Part shown: in pieces, positions 63,693 through 64,000 of the stretch | How the letters are laid out: every line of letters begins with the position of its first letter | Position numbering within the stretch: the first letter of the stretch is position 1 | Assembly: GCF_000745425.1 (NCBI RefSeq) | Contig: NZ_JQJH01000016.1 | Location: 19,992 to 83,991, forward strand | Direction: 5' to 3' | Source: Beijerinckia mobilis | Lineage (GTDB): Bacteria > Pseudomonadota > Alphaproteobacteria > Rhizobiales > Beijerinckiaceae | DNA length: 64,000 bases | Notes under the pieces: model-generated | Seen by the model: the letters and a program-made list of their open reading frames with translations, nothing else | Databases searched by the model: none | What the model was told of the DNA's origin: nothing | Translations under genes and position numbers: made by a program

Positions 63693-64000
63693 GGGCCTGT
63701 TAGTTCTTGAATTATTCCCTATATCTGATTGATGAGCACGGACAAGAGCTTACAAGTCTTCACGGATGAAGCCTGGGCGATCTGGGAGCCTCTGATCCAG
63801 GCGGTACAGCCGCATGGTAAAACGCCTTTGCAGAACCTGCGTCGGACCATTACGGCGATCTTCTGGCGGCACACCAACGGTGCCAAATGGCGCAGCATTC
63901 CGCCGGAGCTTGGTCCGTGGTGGAAGGCGGCGCAGACATTCATCCGCTGGTCGAAGCTCGGGGTCTGGGAACGGCTGCTTGCCCTGGTCCAGAAGCAGAA
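63693..64000 (+). mobile_element. IS5-type insertion sequence, left part (truncated by window edge)
   Basis: Begins GGGCCTGTTAGTTCTTGAAT next to a CTAG-like target (TGGCTAG at about 63,688), a usual left end and target for IS5 IS427/IS1031-group elements; the transposase starts about 40 bp inside. The right end lies outside. Confidence 0.8.
63732..64000 (+). CDS. IS5 family transposase, N-terminal part
   Basis: Open to the window edge, about 89 codons visible. The DUF4096 start (EAWAIWEPLIQAV, LRRTITAIFWRHTNGAKWRS and IPPELGPWWKAAQTFIRWSK) is the IS5 N-terminal DNA-binding domain that precedes the DDE catalytic core. Nothing interrupts the visible frame. It likely inserted downstream of the decarboxylase gene. 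Confidence 0.9.
   Translation, partial: MSTDKSLQVFTDEAWAIWEPLIQAVQPHGKTPLQNLRRTITAIFWRHTNGAKWRSIPPELGPWWKAAQTFIRWSKLGVWERLLALVQKQ

Overview
The window looks like the chromosome of an alphaproteobacterium of the order Hyphomicrobiales, plausibly Beijerinckiaceae or a close relative. This is an inference from gene content (clpS-clpA, an EipB/DUF1849 protein, DUF6163, DUF1467, DUF1491, a phasin, formate-tetrahydrofolate ligase, a COG3146 acyltransferase) and from a Rhizobiales-style family of short intergenic repeats. No rRNA is present. One complete tRNA gene, tRNA-Lys(UUU), is present.

Layout. 1-16.5 kb is ordinary chromosome: COG3146 acyltransferase, HIT hydrolase, Rieske ferredoxin, nitrobindin-like protein, PhoX-type Tat-exported phosphatase, clpS-clpA, a phasin, a D,D-carboxypeptidase with a SPOR domain, a membrane J-protein, a GST, a YdcF-like protein and the infA-maf-yacG cluster. 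17.6-21.4 kb is an AT-rich island with two divergent genes, a secreted protein of unknown function and a Wzy/WaaL-like membrane protein, probably acquired. 21.8-30.2 kb holds fhs, a RoxA-like di-haem cytochrome c, a patatin-like lipase, an M20 dipeptidase and DUF1491. At 30.5-31.9 kb is an S24/HTH repressor with shared GTACTGTAC operator-like sites at its own promoter and at the promoter of a small downstream gene.

32,274-48,025 is a 15.7 kb integrated element inserted in tRNA-Lys(UUU). It is bounded by a 48-bp perfect direct repeat (the 3' part of the tRNA). It carries a P4-type integrase, an excisionase-like protein, a PC4-like protein, a RuvC-like nuclease, a TSCPD protein, a RepA-like ATPase followed by an iteron-like GTTCACC array and AT-rich DNA, terminase small and large subunits, HicAB, a Rha-like regulator, an XRE regulator coupled to very small membrane proteins, and a replication-protein-like gene. 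No portal, capsid, tail or lysis gene is recognisable. It is therefore either a decayed prophage or, more interestingly, a terminase-bearing phage satellite. Its terminase large subunit is interrupted exactly at Walker B by a class-1 intein, and inside the intein, in another reading frame and with its own Shine-Dalgarno sequence and ATG, lies a 181-aa HNH homing endonuclease. About 545 bp are thus open in two frames on the same strand.

48-64 kb returns to chromosome: DUF1467, L,D-transpeptidase, DUF971, moaA, Mrp/ApbC, a solute-binding protein, a 3-hydroxyisobutyrate-dehydrogenase-like enzyme, a phosphoribosyltransferase/erythromycin-esterase fusion, a PEBP protein, DUF6163, a 3-hydroxyisobutyryl-CoA-hydrolase-like protein, EipB, RidA, a glycerophosphodiesterase and a pyruvate/indolepyruvate decarboxylase. 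The window ends inside an IS5-type insertion sequence. Functional assignments come from motif and family recognition by eye; no search or structure prediction was run.
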